Translations under genes and position numbers: made by a program
The notes under the pieces: generated by a model
Databases searched by the model: none
Told to the model about the DNA's origin: nothing
What the model saw: only the letters and a program-made list of their open reading frames with translations
From: Capsicum annuum
Taxonomy: Eukaryota > Streptophyta > Magnoliopsida > Solanales > Solanaceae
Direction of reading: 5' to 3'
Length of the DNA stretch: 64,000 nt
NCBI RefSeq assembly: GCF_002878395.1
Contig: NC_061119.1
Span: 16,360,780 to 16,424,779 of the forward strand
In this document: positions 1 to 11,105 of the stretch, one piece after another
Position numbering within the stretch: the stretch's first letter is position 1
Layout of the letters: every line of letters starts with the position of its first letter

Positions 1-151
1 AATAATAATAATAATAATAATATAAGATTTTAAAAAATTAATATTTTCAATAAAAAAGGATAAAAGATAAAAAAGAGAAAAACACATGAAAAATAATAAT
101 TAGTAGAAATTTACCAAAACAAAAATAGAAGAAGAAGAAGCAATACGTGTG

Positions 152-216
<65 letters not shown>

Positions 217-347
217 TAAGATTTTAAAAAATAAATATTTTTAATAAAAAATGATAAAAGAGAACAAAAAGAGAAAAACATATGAAAAATAATAATTAGT
301 AGAAGTTTATCAAGATAAAAATAGTAGAAGAAGTAAAATACGTGGGA

Positions 348-399
<52 letters not shown>

Positions 400-820
400 T
401 AAGAAAAAAATTAATATTTATAATAAAAAAAAGATAAAAGAGAATAAAAAGGGAAAAATATGTAAAAAGTTAAAATAAATTGATATTAATATTTTAATAT
501 CGATAACATTAAATTGAAATATTCTATCTTATTACATTTATTTTTATTATAGAAAATACCTAATTGGTATAATTTCAAATATATATTTTTTGCAAACTCA
601 AAATATAGAATACTGTAAGATAATTATGACATTTTAGAATGTTATCTTTATAAGATTCTAACAAATTTTAAAATCTTGAATTTGAAATGCATTATCTTTT
701 TTTCTAAAAGAAAAAAAATAAATTTTATTATCATTAGCTTGAAATTAGGAACATAAGCTTATCCCTTTCAAGTATAATTTAAAATATATTCAAATATTAA
801 ATAAAAAATAAAATATTAAT

Positions 821-886
<66 letters not shown>

Positions 887-936
887 TAGTAGAAGTTTAC
901 CAAGAAAAAATAGTAGAAGAAGCAGCAGTACATTGA

Positions 937-998
<62 letters not shown>

Positions 999-1637
999 GA
1001 GAAGTATTATATAAGATTTAAAATAAATTAATTTACTTTTTAAAAAAAAAAATCATAAAAGAGAAAAACAAAAGGGAAAGACAAATGAAAATGTTAAAAT
1101 AAGTTAATACTATAAAAAGGGAAAAATATGTAAAAATTTAAAATAAATTTATATTAATATTTTAATATCGATAACATTAAATTGAAATATTCTATTTTAT
1201 TACATTTATTTTTATTATAGAAACACCTAATTGGTATCATTAATTTCAAATATATATTTTTACAAACTCAAAATATATAAACTGTAAGATAATTATGACA
1301 TTTTAGAGTTTTATTTTTCTAAGATTCTAACAAATTTTAAAATCTTGAGTTTGAAATATATTGTACTTTTTTCTAAAAAAAAAAAAGAAGAAATTCCATT
1401 ATCTTAAAAATAGAAACCCACAGTTGAAGAGTTCTAATAGACTTTTACTATTCCAAATTTATCTCTTTTTAAATATAAATGCTATAAAATATATTTAAAT
1501 AGAATTTATTTATATATTAATGAAAGATAAAAATATTATCAAAATAATAATAGTTAGTAATAGTAGTATTATGTAGGATATATAGTAGAAGACGTACTAA
1601 TAATTAGTAGAAGAAGTAATAGTACGTAGGATGTGAT

Positions 1638-1690
<53 letters not shown>

Positions 1691-1975
1691 GAAGTATTAT
1701 ATAAGATTTAAAACAAATTAATTTACTTTTTAAAAAAAACCTTAAAAGAGAAAAAAAGGGAAAAACATATGAAAATGTTAAAATAAGTTAATAGTATTAT
1801 TTTAGAATCAATATCATTAACTTTAAATATTTATTTTTTATTTTATTTATTTTTATTATAGAAAACTCCTAATTGATATTATTAATTTGAAATATATTTT
1901 TTTTTTACAAACTCAAAATATGTAAATTATAAGATAGTCACGACATTTTAGAATCTTATCCTTCTAAAATTTTGG
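1..1975. repeat. AT-rich block of (AAT)n microsatellites inside duplicated modules
   Basis: Long (AAT/TAA)n runs lie at about 1-23, 155-213, 346-398, 824-885, 941-998 and 1641-1688. They are joined by two recurring modules. A short module of about 130-190 bp (a segment starting ATATAAGATTTTAAAAAA, then AAAAGAGAAAAACA, then TTAGTAGAA) follows the runs near 22, 213 and, in part, 395, 868 and 1010. A longer module of about 250 bp, with TTTTAATATCGATAACATTAA and CCTAATTGGTAT as landmarks, is seen at about 451-720, 1120-1385 and, more diverged, 1757-1975. No coding sequence is visible. The microsatellites seem to have been copied together with their flanks, so this is a segmental tandem amplification and not six independent slippage events. 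The order of events is inference. Confidence 0.85.
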
Positions 1976-1976
1976 T

Positions 1977-1992
1977 GGGTGGGTGGGTGGGG
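1977..1992 (+). other. Perfect G-quadruplex motif
   Basis: Four G runs of 3, 3, 3 and 4 bases are separated by single T loops (GGGTGGGTGGGTGGGG). This is the canonical tight-loop parallel G4 form. It lies in otherwise very AT-rich DNA at the right edge of the AAT block. Whether it folds or functions cannot be told from sequence. Confidence 0.7.
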
Positions 1993-2399
1993 CGGAGGTA
2001 ATGGTAGAAACAAAGTTTTATATATTTTTTTATAATGAGCAATATTATAAATTGTATGTGCATAATTTTTAATTGAGAGTGGTAAATTTTTAAATTTGAC
2101 ATAAAAAATTTTGAATTAGAAAAATTAATTACTTTTAGTCCAGTTAGCTATTGATTTTGAATTGATAGACCGAAATCAGCAACAAAACATAGTTGTATAA
2201 GAATAGTAATTTCATTCTTTTTAACAACATCAAAAATAATTGTGACTGTTATTAGTAATTTCACTATTAACAATTATTTTTAGTTTTCTATAATCAATTT
2301 AAAATATATTAATATGATATAATTAAATTTTTTAAATAGTTTATTAGTTCAAAAGAATAAGTTAGTATTTTTTTAATAATATTCTTAAAAATGAAGTAT

Positions 2400-2429
2400 T
2401 TCGCACATCGCGCGGGTACTTAAACTAGT
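2400..2429 (+). mobile_element. Possible Helitron 3' terminus
   Basis: A decayed hairpin (TTCGCAC, loop ATC, GCGCGGG) is followed 8 bases later by CTAGT and then T. Hairpin plus CTRRT at an A/T target is the hallmark of Helitron 3' ends. The left arm differs from a perfect arm only by C to T or G to A changes. No 5' TC terminus was found, so the length of the element is unknown; it might include part of the AT-rich block. A similar end on the minus strand occurs at 44571-44600. Low confidence because the motif is short. Confidence 0.35.
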
Positions 2430-3303
2430 TGAAGATAAAAGAAAATTATAAAAAAAATTGGTCAAAATTTCCTAAAAGAATTAGTTTTTTATGAATTTTT
2501 TTTTTTTGGTAAACAGGCATATTTATGTTCATGAAAATGAAAACTACATGGCACTGGCAGTAGTCGAGCTACTAAGAGTAAAATTGCCATAACTAACCAT
2601 AAAATGATTTAGATTACAATCTACATTTGGTTTACTTTTTATGATTACGTCAACTATACTCCAGCAAAAAGAAAAAAATTGTGCAGAGTAGAGGGGATAG
2701 AATAGCACTGTATTCAATCTGGATGAAAGAAACTACCAATGTTAAAAGCGTTGGTACACCCAAAATTGTGATTATTTTCATCCAAATAATAATGATTAAC
2801 ATTGGGTTTTGGTACATAAACATTTAATGCTCAATATTCATTTTAACAAAATCATAGGCAAGCTCTACACTTACAACAAATGAAACAAAACTTTTGCATC
2901 CCCTCTACTTTCACTTGAACCTATTATACACTTTAAATACTTTCAAATCTCCGCATAGTACACTTACAAGAACTAGTCCAAAGAATAATATAACGATACA
3001 CGCCATAGTTTGTCAGTCATCTGCTAAAGATCCAAAACTTGCTGCATCTGTGGAGAGTAAATCCTCGCATTTTGATGATCCACGAGGCTCATTGTAAACA
3101 ACTAAAACTACAAAGAACTCTCCCAAACTGTAGAAACAAGGGCCCAAACTTGTAGAGATGAAACAAGAATATCGAAAGAGAGAGCATGAGTGGTGATTTA
3201 TCAACCAAGGGATATCGAAACTACAGAATTGCCATAACAACTTCTTTGTGAGAATGTCAAACCTCGCGAATAAGTTAGCTTTTCTGATGTACAATTTTCT
3301 GTT
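2430..3303. other. Non-coding flank, downstream side of the UTP14-like remnant
   Basis: No gene could be supported. The stretch is AT-rich. A minus-strand frame of 93 codons (3013-3294) ends in a plausible but unrecognised C-terminus, and it abuts the copia insertion. If the copia element is removed, this sequence continues the minus-strand UTP14-like locus, so it is probably its 3' flank or 3' UTR. That reading is inference. Confidence 0.4.
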
Positions 3304-3590
3304 TGTTGAGCAGGTAGTTATGTGTACAGCTGACCATTGATCAGATCAAGAATGTACAACTGGTAGTTAGGATTACTTGATTAGTTAAATTAATGAGGAA
3401 GTTAGAAGTTAGTAAGTGAAGTCTCCAACTATATATAGAGGATTAAGTGTAGCAGTTTGTAGTTTATTGTATTATTTTTTTTTCATCCTTTAGAGAAGAA
3501 GAATATTTTCAGTTTACTCAAATTCTGTTTCATCTATTCATCATCAATTTCTCACAATTTATTTCATCATCAATTTCTCACAATTTAACA
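3304..3590 (+). repeat. 5' LTR of the copia element
   Basis: 287 bp, from TGTTGAGCAGG to TTTAACA, immediately followed by the primer binding site. It contains TATATATAG near 3432 as a possible TATA box. Near its end a segment with CATCATCAATTTCTCACAATTT-like sequence is tandemly duplicated. It aligns with 10481-10643, which lacks the central part. Confidence 0.9.
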
Positions 3591-3602
3591 TGGTATCGGA
3601 GC
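3591..3602 (+). other. Primer binding site (tRNA-Met type)
   Basis: TGGTATCGGAGC directly abuts the 5' LTR. It matches the usual plant copia site TGGTATCAGAGC with one change, consistent with initiator tRNA-Met priming. Confidence 0.85.
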
Positions 3603-3677
3603 TCGGAGAGAGAATCTAGGGATTTATCGCACACTTTTCGATGGAAAATTGAGAGATTTTGCTAGAATTGTGCTCAA

Positions 3678-4455
3678 ATGGCGATTGAAGATGCATCATT
3701 GGGTGGATTGAATACCAGAGCTGGAGAGCCTGTCAATGGCGGTTCACTGGTGATTGATCACAATCATCCATTGTACCTGAGCTCATCAAACGTGCTAGGT
3801 GAATTATCTATTGGGATTCAACTGACAGGGATGGAAAACTATACTTTGTGGAGTCGAGCTATGGAGATTGCATTACTAGGAAGAAATAAATTGGGCTTTA
3901 TTGATGGCTTTGTTCCCCGGAGTGATTATGATGAATAGTTGAAGAAAATTTGGAATCGTTGCAATACGATTGTTATCTCTTAGCTTACATGCAATGTCAG
4001 TAAGGAATTGCTCATTGGTATTGTATACTCTTCAACTGCACATTAGGTATGGTGGATCTCAAGGAGCGATTTGATAAGATCAATGGTTCTAGGTTGTATC
4101 AATCGCGTCGAAGTATATTTACCCTAATACAGGGGGTATCGACTGTTTCTACTCATTACACGTAACTAAAAAATCTATGAGATGAATATGATTCCATTTT
4201 AACCCCACCTAGTTGTGATTGTCATAGGTCATGGGTTTTGTTGAGAAAATGCAGCATCAACGTTTGTTGCAATTCCTAATGGGCTTGAAGGATAGTTACT
4301 CTCAGGCAAAGGGTCAAATTATGATGATGCACACTTTACCAACTATCAGTCAAGCCTATGCATTGGTGATTCAGTATAAGAGTCAAAAAGGAATTGCTAG
4401 CATAATTCATGAAGGGATGTAGTCTGTGGCTTTGTATATTATGAGGACTAGTAGA
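3678..4455 (+). pseudogene. copia gag, N-terminal part
   Basis: This is the capsid (Gag) region of the copia element. The first frame (3678-3938) begins MAIEDASLGG and contains the typical plant copia Gag stretch GMENYTLWSRAMEIALLGRN, which precedes the UBN2-type domain. A TAG replaces a sense codon at about 3936, further frames follow with shifts, and 4231-4422 carries the later Gag motif with LLQFLMGLKDSY. The gene is then cut by a solo LTR insertion at 4461 and resumes with its zinc knuckles at 6735. The 3678 ATG was chosen because it is the first ATG in frame with Gag homology, 76 bases after the primer binding site. Confidence 0.85.
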
Positions 4456-4460
4456 TAATA

Positions 4461-6729
4461 TGTAACACCCTCAAATTTTGGCTATTGTATTTTTTGTCAT
4501 TCCGTACTTGAAATATAATTTTTTTTGCTCAAATCATGATCGAGGATGTTAAAAGGGTAACATGGAGGAATTTCAGAATTTTCGAACTGGGTCCGGGACA
4601 TTTTTGGGAGACAGAGGCAATGAGCCTCCACGATAGCCACGCGTCGCGGAGGCTGGTTCTCACTATGGGTACCGTGTCGCGGAGTGTAGTCTCCACGATA
4701 TCCCCCGCATCACGGAGGCGGTATTTCCTGCGATTCTATTCAAATGTCTTAGAGGGACTTTTTGGTCTTTTTTTCCTTTTTAAATCAACCCCACAACTTA
4801 AAACATGCTATAAGCGTTATTTCACCTTGGAAATCCCTAAGTTTCATTCCATAAGTCTGAAGAAATAAAACACCTAGGGTTTGAGAATTCCAACATCCAA
4901 AGGGTCAAATTTCTCTATGCTTTCGTCGTTATTGAGGTATGTGGGACTATCCTAAATCTCATGGGCATGATTTTATCGTTTTGCAAGCTTTACGAATATA
5001 TATAATTATGTATACACAATGGGTTTTAAAATTATTGAAAAGCATGCCTTGGGGACCCCATTTTATGATAAAATCTTGTTAAACTATGGGGGTTTTCCCT
5101 AAACTCGAATTATATTCTTGTGTATGAATGTTATGAGTTTTGAGAATTCGTATGAGAGCACGATTTATGAAATTTCCTCTCTTGTTATGAAATCCATTGT
5201 CTTAACATGTTGTGGGTTGTTCAAATGCATGAATCACAAGCTTAAGAGTAAAGTCTTTACTATCATTATGGGGTAATATTGTTTACGATACGATGAAAGA
5301 GTATTTCTCTTGTTTATACTTATTTATCTTGTTCATTGAAAAAAATTGCATGTGTTTTATGAAAGGATTGGCCGCCAAATAATAAAGTATTGAAAAGGGA
5401 GTATTTTGCAAATGTTTTCATGTGTTTTGAAATAAGATCTCTCTCGGGTTATGTTTGAATCTTTTGGGGTGGCCATCTACAGGAATTTTCGAATGAAAGG
5501 GGCTATGATTATGACATGACATGATATGGCTTGCAAGTCTAGGTATGACAATACCTATCACGAGATGCCGATGCCCTTAACATCAAAGAGATAAATGTTT
5601 CAAAAGTATGAATCATAGTTTTAAAGGACTAAAATTGGGCTTAATGAGAGCTAGTTGGTTACCTGAAGAAGGTTTGAGTTCAGGTAACTCATAGCCCAAA
5701 ATCGTATTTTGTCGATACGGGTCTTATATGTTATTCAAAAAGTGGGATAACATGGTATATCGTCAAGTTGGGCATACTTTTTCATGATACTCCAATACTT
5801 GCGGAAAACTCGAATTAGGGGCTTGGCCGATGAGTTAATGGTGGACCCATATAGCCCGTGGGTATTCATGTTTTGTAGGGTGTACCATCTAGCTCAGAAG
5901 TAAAATAAATAGTTGGGTCAGTGCTTTACAAGGATGATTTGAAACTCTTTAAGTTATGCCCATATGTTTCTACCTATATCATACTCCCTCCGTTTAAAAA
6001 AGAATGATCTACTTTGACTTGGCACAAAGTTTAAGAAAATAAAGAAGACTTTTGAATCTTGTGGCCTTAAATTAAAGTTGTGTCAAATGTACCAAAATGT
6101 CCTTTAATCTTATGGTCCTAAATATGCTATGTGGAAAGTTGAAATTAAAGTATTGTCAAAAAAGTAAAAGGGTCATTCTTTTTGAAACGGATTAAAAAGA
6201 AAAGTAGGTCATTCTTTTTTAAACGGAGGGAGTATTAGATTGGTTTCAAATTGCTCTCAATTATTTTACATAAATTATAGGTTATTTTGGATTGTTCTGC
6301 ATACCAGTACTTTCGAGTATTGACCCTCTATATTTCAAGTTCTGAGTCACAGTCTCATGGTCCTGCAAACTAGTAGATTATTTTAGAATTTCAGAGATTG
6401 GTGAGCCTCCCTTATGTCGGAAGGCATCTTTACCATGTGTTGTTCTCATTTTAGTTTTATGGTCTGGTTGGGGTCCTTGTTGCGTTTATATAGACTAGTA
6501 TATTCAGTTCAGTAGAGGCTTAGTAGACTGTCTCAGATGGATTTGGGTTTTCATATGATTTGATGTTGAAAAGTTTTTAGATTGATTATAGGACTACCAT
6601 GTTTTAGTTTATCTTCCACATTTTTTATTTTAATTATGAGTTATGTTGATGATTACATGCTAAGGGATCTCTCGGGCCTTGTGGTTCGAGATGCCTATCA
6701 TGGTCAGGGCCTCGATTCGGATCGTGACA
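4461..6729 (+). mobile_element. Solo LTR of a Ty3/gypsy (Tekay-like) element
   Basis: The 2269-bp sequence starts TGTAACACCC and ends CGTGACA. It is flanked by an exact 5-bp target duplication, TAATA, at 4456-4460 and 6730-6734. No gag or pol lies inside, so it is a solo LTR left by LTR-LTR recombination. It interrupts copia gag. Orientation is taken as plus because a GGTGAG box at 6400 lies about 330 bp before its end, the position this box has in the oriented Tekay LTR at 18323-20874. It contains GC-rich direct and inverted motifs with GCGGAGG and CTCCACGAT at about 4625-4725, and a Stowaway MITE. Confidence 0.9.
5984..6232. mobile_element. Stowaway MITE
   Basis: 249 bp with terminal inverted repeats that begin CTCCCTCCGTTT and end AAACGGAGGGAG, flanked by TA on both sides (5982-5983 and 6233-6234). 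These are the defining termini and target duplication of Stowaway (Tc1/mariner-derived) MITEs. The right terminal sequence is partly duplicated: CATTCTTTTTGAAACGGA occurs at about 6174 and a related copy at the end. No coding capacity. Confidence 0.93.
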
Positions 6730-6734
6730 TAATA

Positions 6735-7440
6735 CCAGACCAACATTAAGTCCAATCAGTTTCACAGAAGGAATTTCAACCCACTCTACTGTGATTGTTG
6801 CCATATGAAGGAGCATGTTCGTACAGATTGTAACAAACTAAAGAGATGTGACCATTGCCATGCAATAGGTTATGTGAAGCAAGATTATTTTCTACTGATT
6901 GTCTATCCCGAAAATTTCAAAGGGGATAAGAAGGTTAATGCGGTAATAAGAGGTACTTTGGTTCCTGGTAGGGCTAATACAACTGTAACTATGGGAGAAC
7001 AAGGTACAATGATCAAATTGCACAAGAGAAATTGATATAACTGGTTAACAAGTCTTCACCAGATCAGTTACAACAAATTCTTAATATGATAAGAAAGAAC
7101 AAAAGCATGGGGGATCCCTCAAGCAGTGCAAATATTGCAGGTAATTCTGCCATTAATAATCTGAAGTGAATTACAGATTCTGGAGCAACAAATCATGTGA
7201 TCAATAACTCCAATTATCTGTTACATGAGAATATGGTAACAAATGTAGGAAAAGTGCAACTTACCATATGTGATTCAACCACAATGTCTCATGTTGGGAG
7301 TTTTCAGCAGAATGAAGGTAAAGTAATCAATTATGTCTTATCTGTACCAGCTTTTGAGTTTAATCTTTCATCTGTGACTAAGCTGACAAAAGAATTAAAC
7401 TATTGTATTTTATTTTTCCCTACATGTGTTTTCTAGGACC
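6735..7440 (+). pseudogene. copia gag C-terminus (zinc knuckles) and aspartic protease
   Basis: This continues the copia gag after the solo LTR. Translation gives two CCHC-like knuckles, the first as CDCCHMKEHVRTDC and the second beginning CDHCHAIGYVKQ with its last cysteine lost. Downstream, about 7173-7200, is the retroviral-type protease active site ITDSGATNHV, with the catalytic DSGA intact. A TGA lies a few codons before it. The frame at 7197-7436 then covers the rest of the protease and enters the GAG-pre-integrase linker. The polyprotein is broken and not functional. Confidence 0.85.
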
Positions 7441-8510
7441 ATTTGTCTGGAGGGTCAAGGGAATTGGAGATGTTGAAGGTGGTCTGTATGTGTTAAACTG
7501 GAAACCAATGCAGACAAGGAAGCAGCAGATTATAACACTGATTGGAGTTAGTACAACTGATATTCCAACATTATGGCATAAAGACTAGACATATTCCCAT
7601 GGGAGTTATTAGGATAATAAAAGAGTTTAAGAATTGTAAGAGTTTTACTATTTATTAGTGCACTATTTTCCCTCAAGCTATACAAAATAAAGCTCCATTC
7701 GACTTAGTCCATATGGATGGGACAATATAAAGTAGCTACTCATCATGGTATATGAGGTATTTTCTCACTTTAGTTCATGATAAGTCCAGATGGACATGGA
7801 CTTAATTGATTTCTCTAAAGTTTGATGCAATTATAGTCTTGAAGTAATTCTTGTTAATGATAATGAATCAATTTGGTAAATGTGTTAAGGTGTTCAGAAC
7901 GGACAATGGGGAAGAATTTTTTAATTCTAATTTTCAAGATTTGTTTGTGATGTATCATATTATTCATTAGAAGTCCTGTCCATATGCTCTAAAACAAGAT
8001 GAAGTAGTGGAAAGGAAGCATAGATACCCATTAGAAACAGCCAGAGCTATCAAATTTCAATGATGTTTGCCAAGAAAGTATTGGGGAGAGTGTATAAAAG
8101 CTACAATATGCATAATAAACAAAATTCCTTCCATCTGTTTTGGGAAATAAGTTATCATATGAGGTAATTTGTAACAAACAACCTTTTTTGTTACATATTA
8201 AGGTGATGTTGTCTTGCATTTGCTACTAGCTTGTTGGAAGGGGATAAGTTTGCACCAAAGGCAAGACAAGTTGTGTTGCTTGGATATGCAGTTAATCAAA
8301 AGGGGTATAAATTGTTGGATATTGAATCAAAAACTATGTTTGTTAGTAAAGATGTTGTTTAACATGAAAATGTATTTCGCTTTTAGTGTAAAAGCCTTGG
8401 AGATTAAAATGATCATCACTTCTTTATTTCACACTCACACATTGATAACTATGAATCTACCTCATGCTTCATATCTGAACCTTCAGTTGATAGTATGCCT
8501 GAGACTGTAG
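7441..8510 (+). pseudogene. copia integrase
   Basis: The region begins with the GAG-pre-integrase motif (GGLYVLN at about 7470-7500, WHKD at 7573-7588). The integrase core follows: the LVHMDGT-type first aspartate stretch near 7705, the second-aspartate motif FRTDNGEEF at about 7893-7920, and the region expected to hold the catalytic glutamate near 7995-8020. The frame changes several times and contains stops. In an active element the protein would join retrotransposon cDNA to host DNA. Copia order (integrase upstream of RT) is clear. Confidence 0.8.
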
Positions 8511-8821
8511 AGCTTGTGCATCCTGTTGTGTATCATACGGTTGATGGATCCTCATCTTACTCAGACAGTACACATACACATGCTCAGCAAGCTCCTCATG
8601 ATCTTGGTGTTACCGCAGATGTAACTACAGATGTAACTAATACTCAAGAACATCATGATCCTGGTGTCACTAATAATTTATCACCAGTTACAGATAATAT
8701 TCCTCCCCAACATAACACAATAAGATCACATATTATTGCAAGAAAGTAAAATAGCTCTGTAAAGCCTCCAATATGGCATGCAGATTACATTACTTCCAAG
8801 AAAAAGACTGCTGGAAACTGC

Positions 8822-10330
8822 TTGCATTCTATGACAGATGTGTTAGATTATCACAAAATATCACCAACCTACAGAATTTTTGTAACTAAATTTTCTCAAA
8901 AGAGGGAACCTACATCTTATCAGGAAGCAATAAAGGACTGCGGGTGGATTGATGCTATTAAGAGTGAGATAAAGGCACTAGAAGACAACCACGCCTGGGA
9001 AATCACTTAGTTATATAAGGGTAAGAGGCCAATAAGGTGCAAATGGGTGTATAAAATAAATTACAAAGCTGATCAATAGATTGATAGGTTCAAACCTAGG
9101 TTGTTAACCAAAGAGTATAACCAAAAGGAAGGCTTAGACTATCAAGAAACTTATTCCACTATTGTGAAAATAGTTATGGCCAGGGTAGTCATCTCTTTAG
9201 TTATTGCACATCACTGGGAGATTCACTAGATGGATGTTTTTAATGCATTTCTTCAAGCTAATTTAAATAAGGATGTTTATATGGAAATGCATCTACATTT
9301 TTTCCATCAAAGTGGGAAGGGGAGAGTATGCAAGCTCACAAAATCACTTTATGGACTCAAGCAGGCCAACAGGCAATGGAACATAAAATTAATTACAGCT
9401 TTGATCGATTCAAGGTTTCAACAGAATCATTTTTACTATTCCCTATTCACAAACCACAAGGTGACAACTTAGTGGTGATATGAATTTATGTTGATTTTAT
9501 AATAAAAGGAAATGATCCTAAGTTGATCCTGGACACTAAGAAAATTCTTAAAGAGAATTTCAAGATCAAGGACTTAGGTAAATTGAGGTAATTCTTAGGT
9601 TTGGAATTTGCCAAAAAATGAATTAGGAATAATCATGTATCAGAGAAAGTATTGTCTTGAATTAATTTTAGAAATAGGGTTGTATGGTTTAAAGCCTGTT
9701 GGAGATCCTATTTAGTTGAATCAAAAACTCACGACAATAGAATTTGATTTACATTTCCCTCCTACTGACAGCAATGAAAAACTACTAGATGCTCCTGGTG
9801 TGTATAAAAAACTTGTGGGAAGATTGCTTTATCTGACTGTAACTAGGTCACTCATTTCCTTTATGGTTTAGCTTTTAATTCAATTCATGCATAATACCAA
9901 GACATCACACATCGCAATGAGAGTGGTTAAGTATGTTAAGCATTCACCAGGACTAGGTTTGTTCATGACATCTACTGCTTCAAATCAGTTTACTGCATAC
10001 TGTGATGCTGACTGGGCTTCCTATCCAAATGGCAGAAAGTCTATCACTGGATACTTGATCACTCATAGAAATTCTTTGATATCATGGGAATCTAATAAGC
10101 AACGCACCATTTCAAGAAGCTCAGCAGAGGCTGAGTACAGGAGCCTATCCTGCAGTGTTGATGAAATTGTGTGGCTAGTTGGTCGCTTTAAGAAGCTAGG
10201 AGTGGATATAAATCTATCAGTTCCCATATATAGTGACAACAAATCAACCCATTCAAATAGCTGCATATTCAGTTTTTCATGAACACACCAAACACATAGA
10301 CATCAATTGTCACTTTATTCGGGAAAAGGT
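8822..10330 (+). pseudogene. copia reverse transcriptase and RNase H
   Basis: The RVT_2 domain starts near 8822 with PTSYQEAIKDCGWIDAI and continues through KGKRPIRCKWVYKI-like sequence (about 9015-9060), MDVFNAFLQANLNKDVYM (9230) and KSLYGLKQANRQWN (about 9340). The catalytic box, normally YVDD, reads YVDF near 9487, so a catalytic aspartate is lost. RNase H follows at 9887-10282, with YCDADWASYPNGRKSITGY and SRSSAEAEYRSL. The end of this frame is shifted and the downstream NPVFHERTKHIE-type tail is only partly readable. It would copy the element RNA into DNA if intact, but it is dead. Confidence 0.88.
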
Positions 10331-10468
10331 TCAGCAAATAATGGTTCATCCATAATACTTAAATACAACAGAGTAACCTGCAGACTTGCTTACTAAAGGT
10401 CTCACTTATATCTAACATGCCCACTTGCTTGCCAAGCTAGGAATGAAAAATGTTTTTCATAAACCTAG

Positions 10469-10480
10469 CTTGAGGGAGGA
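10469..10480 (+). other. Polypurine tract of the copia element
   Basis: The purine-rich stretch GCTTGAGGGAGGA ends exactly where the 3' LTR begins. This is the usual plus-strand primer position. Confidence 0.8.
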
Positions 10481-10643
10481 TATTAAGCAGTTAGTTAAGA
10501 GTACAGTTTTCCACTAATCAGCTCAAGAATGTACGGTCAGTAGTTAGGATTACTTGATTAGTTAAATTAATGAGAAAGAAGTTAGTTAGTAAGTGCAGTC
10601 TCCAACTATATCTATCTCATCAGCAATTTCTCAAAATTTAACA
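10481..10643 (+). repeat. 3' LTR of the copia element, internally deleted
   Basis: 163 bp aligning to both ends of the 287-bp 5' LTR. It begins TATTAAGCAG (5' copy TGTTGAGCAG) and ends TTTAACA. About 120 bp downstream of CTCCAACTATAT are missing, removing the TATA-to-leader part. The starting TG has become TA. Confidence 0.88.
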
Positions 10644-11105
10644 CTTCTTTGTGGCTTTACCCTTATTTTTACTACCCTTCTTGTTTTGCGCACTACCACA
10701 TTTGTGGTCCTGCGCTCTTCTATGGGGATTTACCTCCTGAATTGAATAGGCTTTATGATAACACTGCTCGTCTTTACCACCTGTAAGAATTTTAAAATAA
10801 GCAAAGTAAACATCTAAACCACCTCTAAACTATAGTCTCAAATATTTTAGGTACAGGCATTGCCTCTTATTAAATATTTTGGTTTTGGGCGAGAAGGAGT
10901 TTCAGATAAAGGATTATATATTTCAAGAAATAAGAATAAAAACAAATAATTAGATAGAGAAAACTAAAATTAGATATTATGCTTCAGGGCGGACCTCTGG
11001 GCGAATAAGAGCAGGAACTGCTGTAGTAGGGTTGGATTCAGGTCCAATGAGCATCCACATGCTCTGCTCGAAAACTTCTTTAGAAGTATAGGGATAAGGT
11101 AATGT
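10644..11105 (-). pseudogene. UTP14-like (U3 snoRNP component) C-terminal exons, pseudogene
   Basis: This is the only host-like gene recognised. On the minus strand, a CAG acceptor at 11106-11108 opens a 37-codon exon (11105-10995) that contains YPYTSKEVFEQSM, then IGPESNPTTAVPALIRPE, and ends at a GAG|GT donor. A second exon starts after a TTACAG acceptor at 10780 and continues VVKTSSVIIKPIQF. A one-base loss then shifts frame to EVNPHRRAQDHKCGS and a Lys/Gly-rich tail ending KATKK at the copia border (10644). The SKEVFEQSM, IGPE.NP and VIIKPI.F.EVNP order is what I know from plant UTP14, a nucleolar factor for 18S rRNA maturation. Recognition is from memory of the family, not a search. Upstream exons are absent: a LINE begins at about 11324. 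Confidence 0.6.

Larger units (their letters stand above)
3304..10643 (+). mobile_element. Ty1/copia LTR retrotransposon, decayed, with nested insertion
   Basis: Both LTRs, a tRNA-Met-type primer binding site, a polypurine tract, and gag, protease, integrase, reverse transcriptase and RNase H remnants are present in copia order (integrase before RT). Taking out the solo LTR at 4461-6729 leaves about 5.1 kb, normal for a compact copia element. All frames carry stops or frameshifts, and the RT catalytic box is altered. The target duplication is no longer exact (CTGTT left, CTTCT right). It sits inside a UTP14-like pseudogene whose exon ends exactly at the 3' LTR border. Confidence 0.92.

Noticed and set aside
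3235..3255. ACTTCTTTGTG shared with the sequence after the copia 3' LTR (10642-10654) as a target duplication
   Set aside because: It lies about 50 bp away from the 5' LTR border, and copia elements make 5-bp duplications at the border. Probably coincidence.
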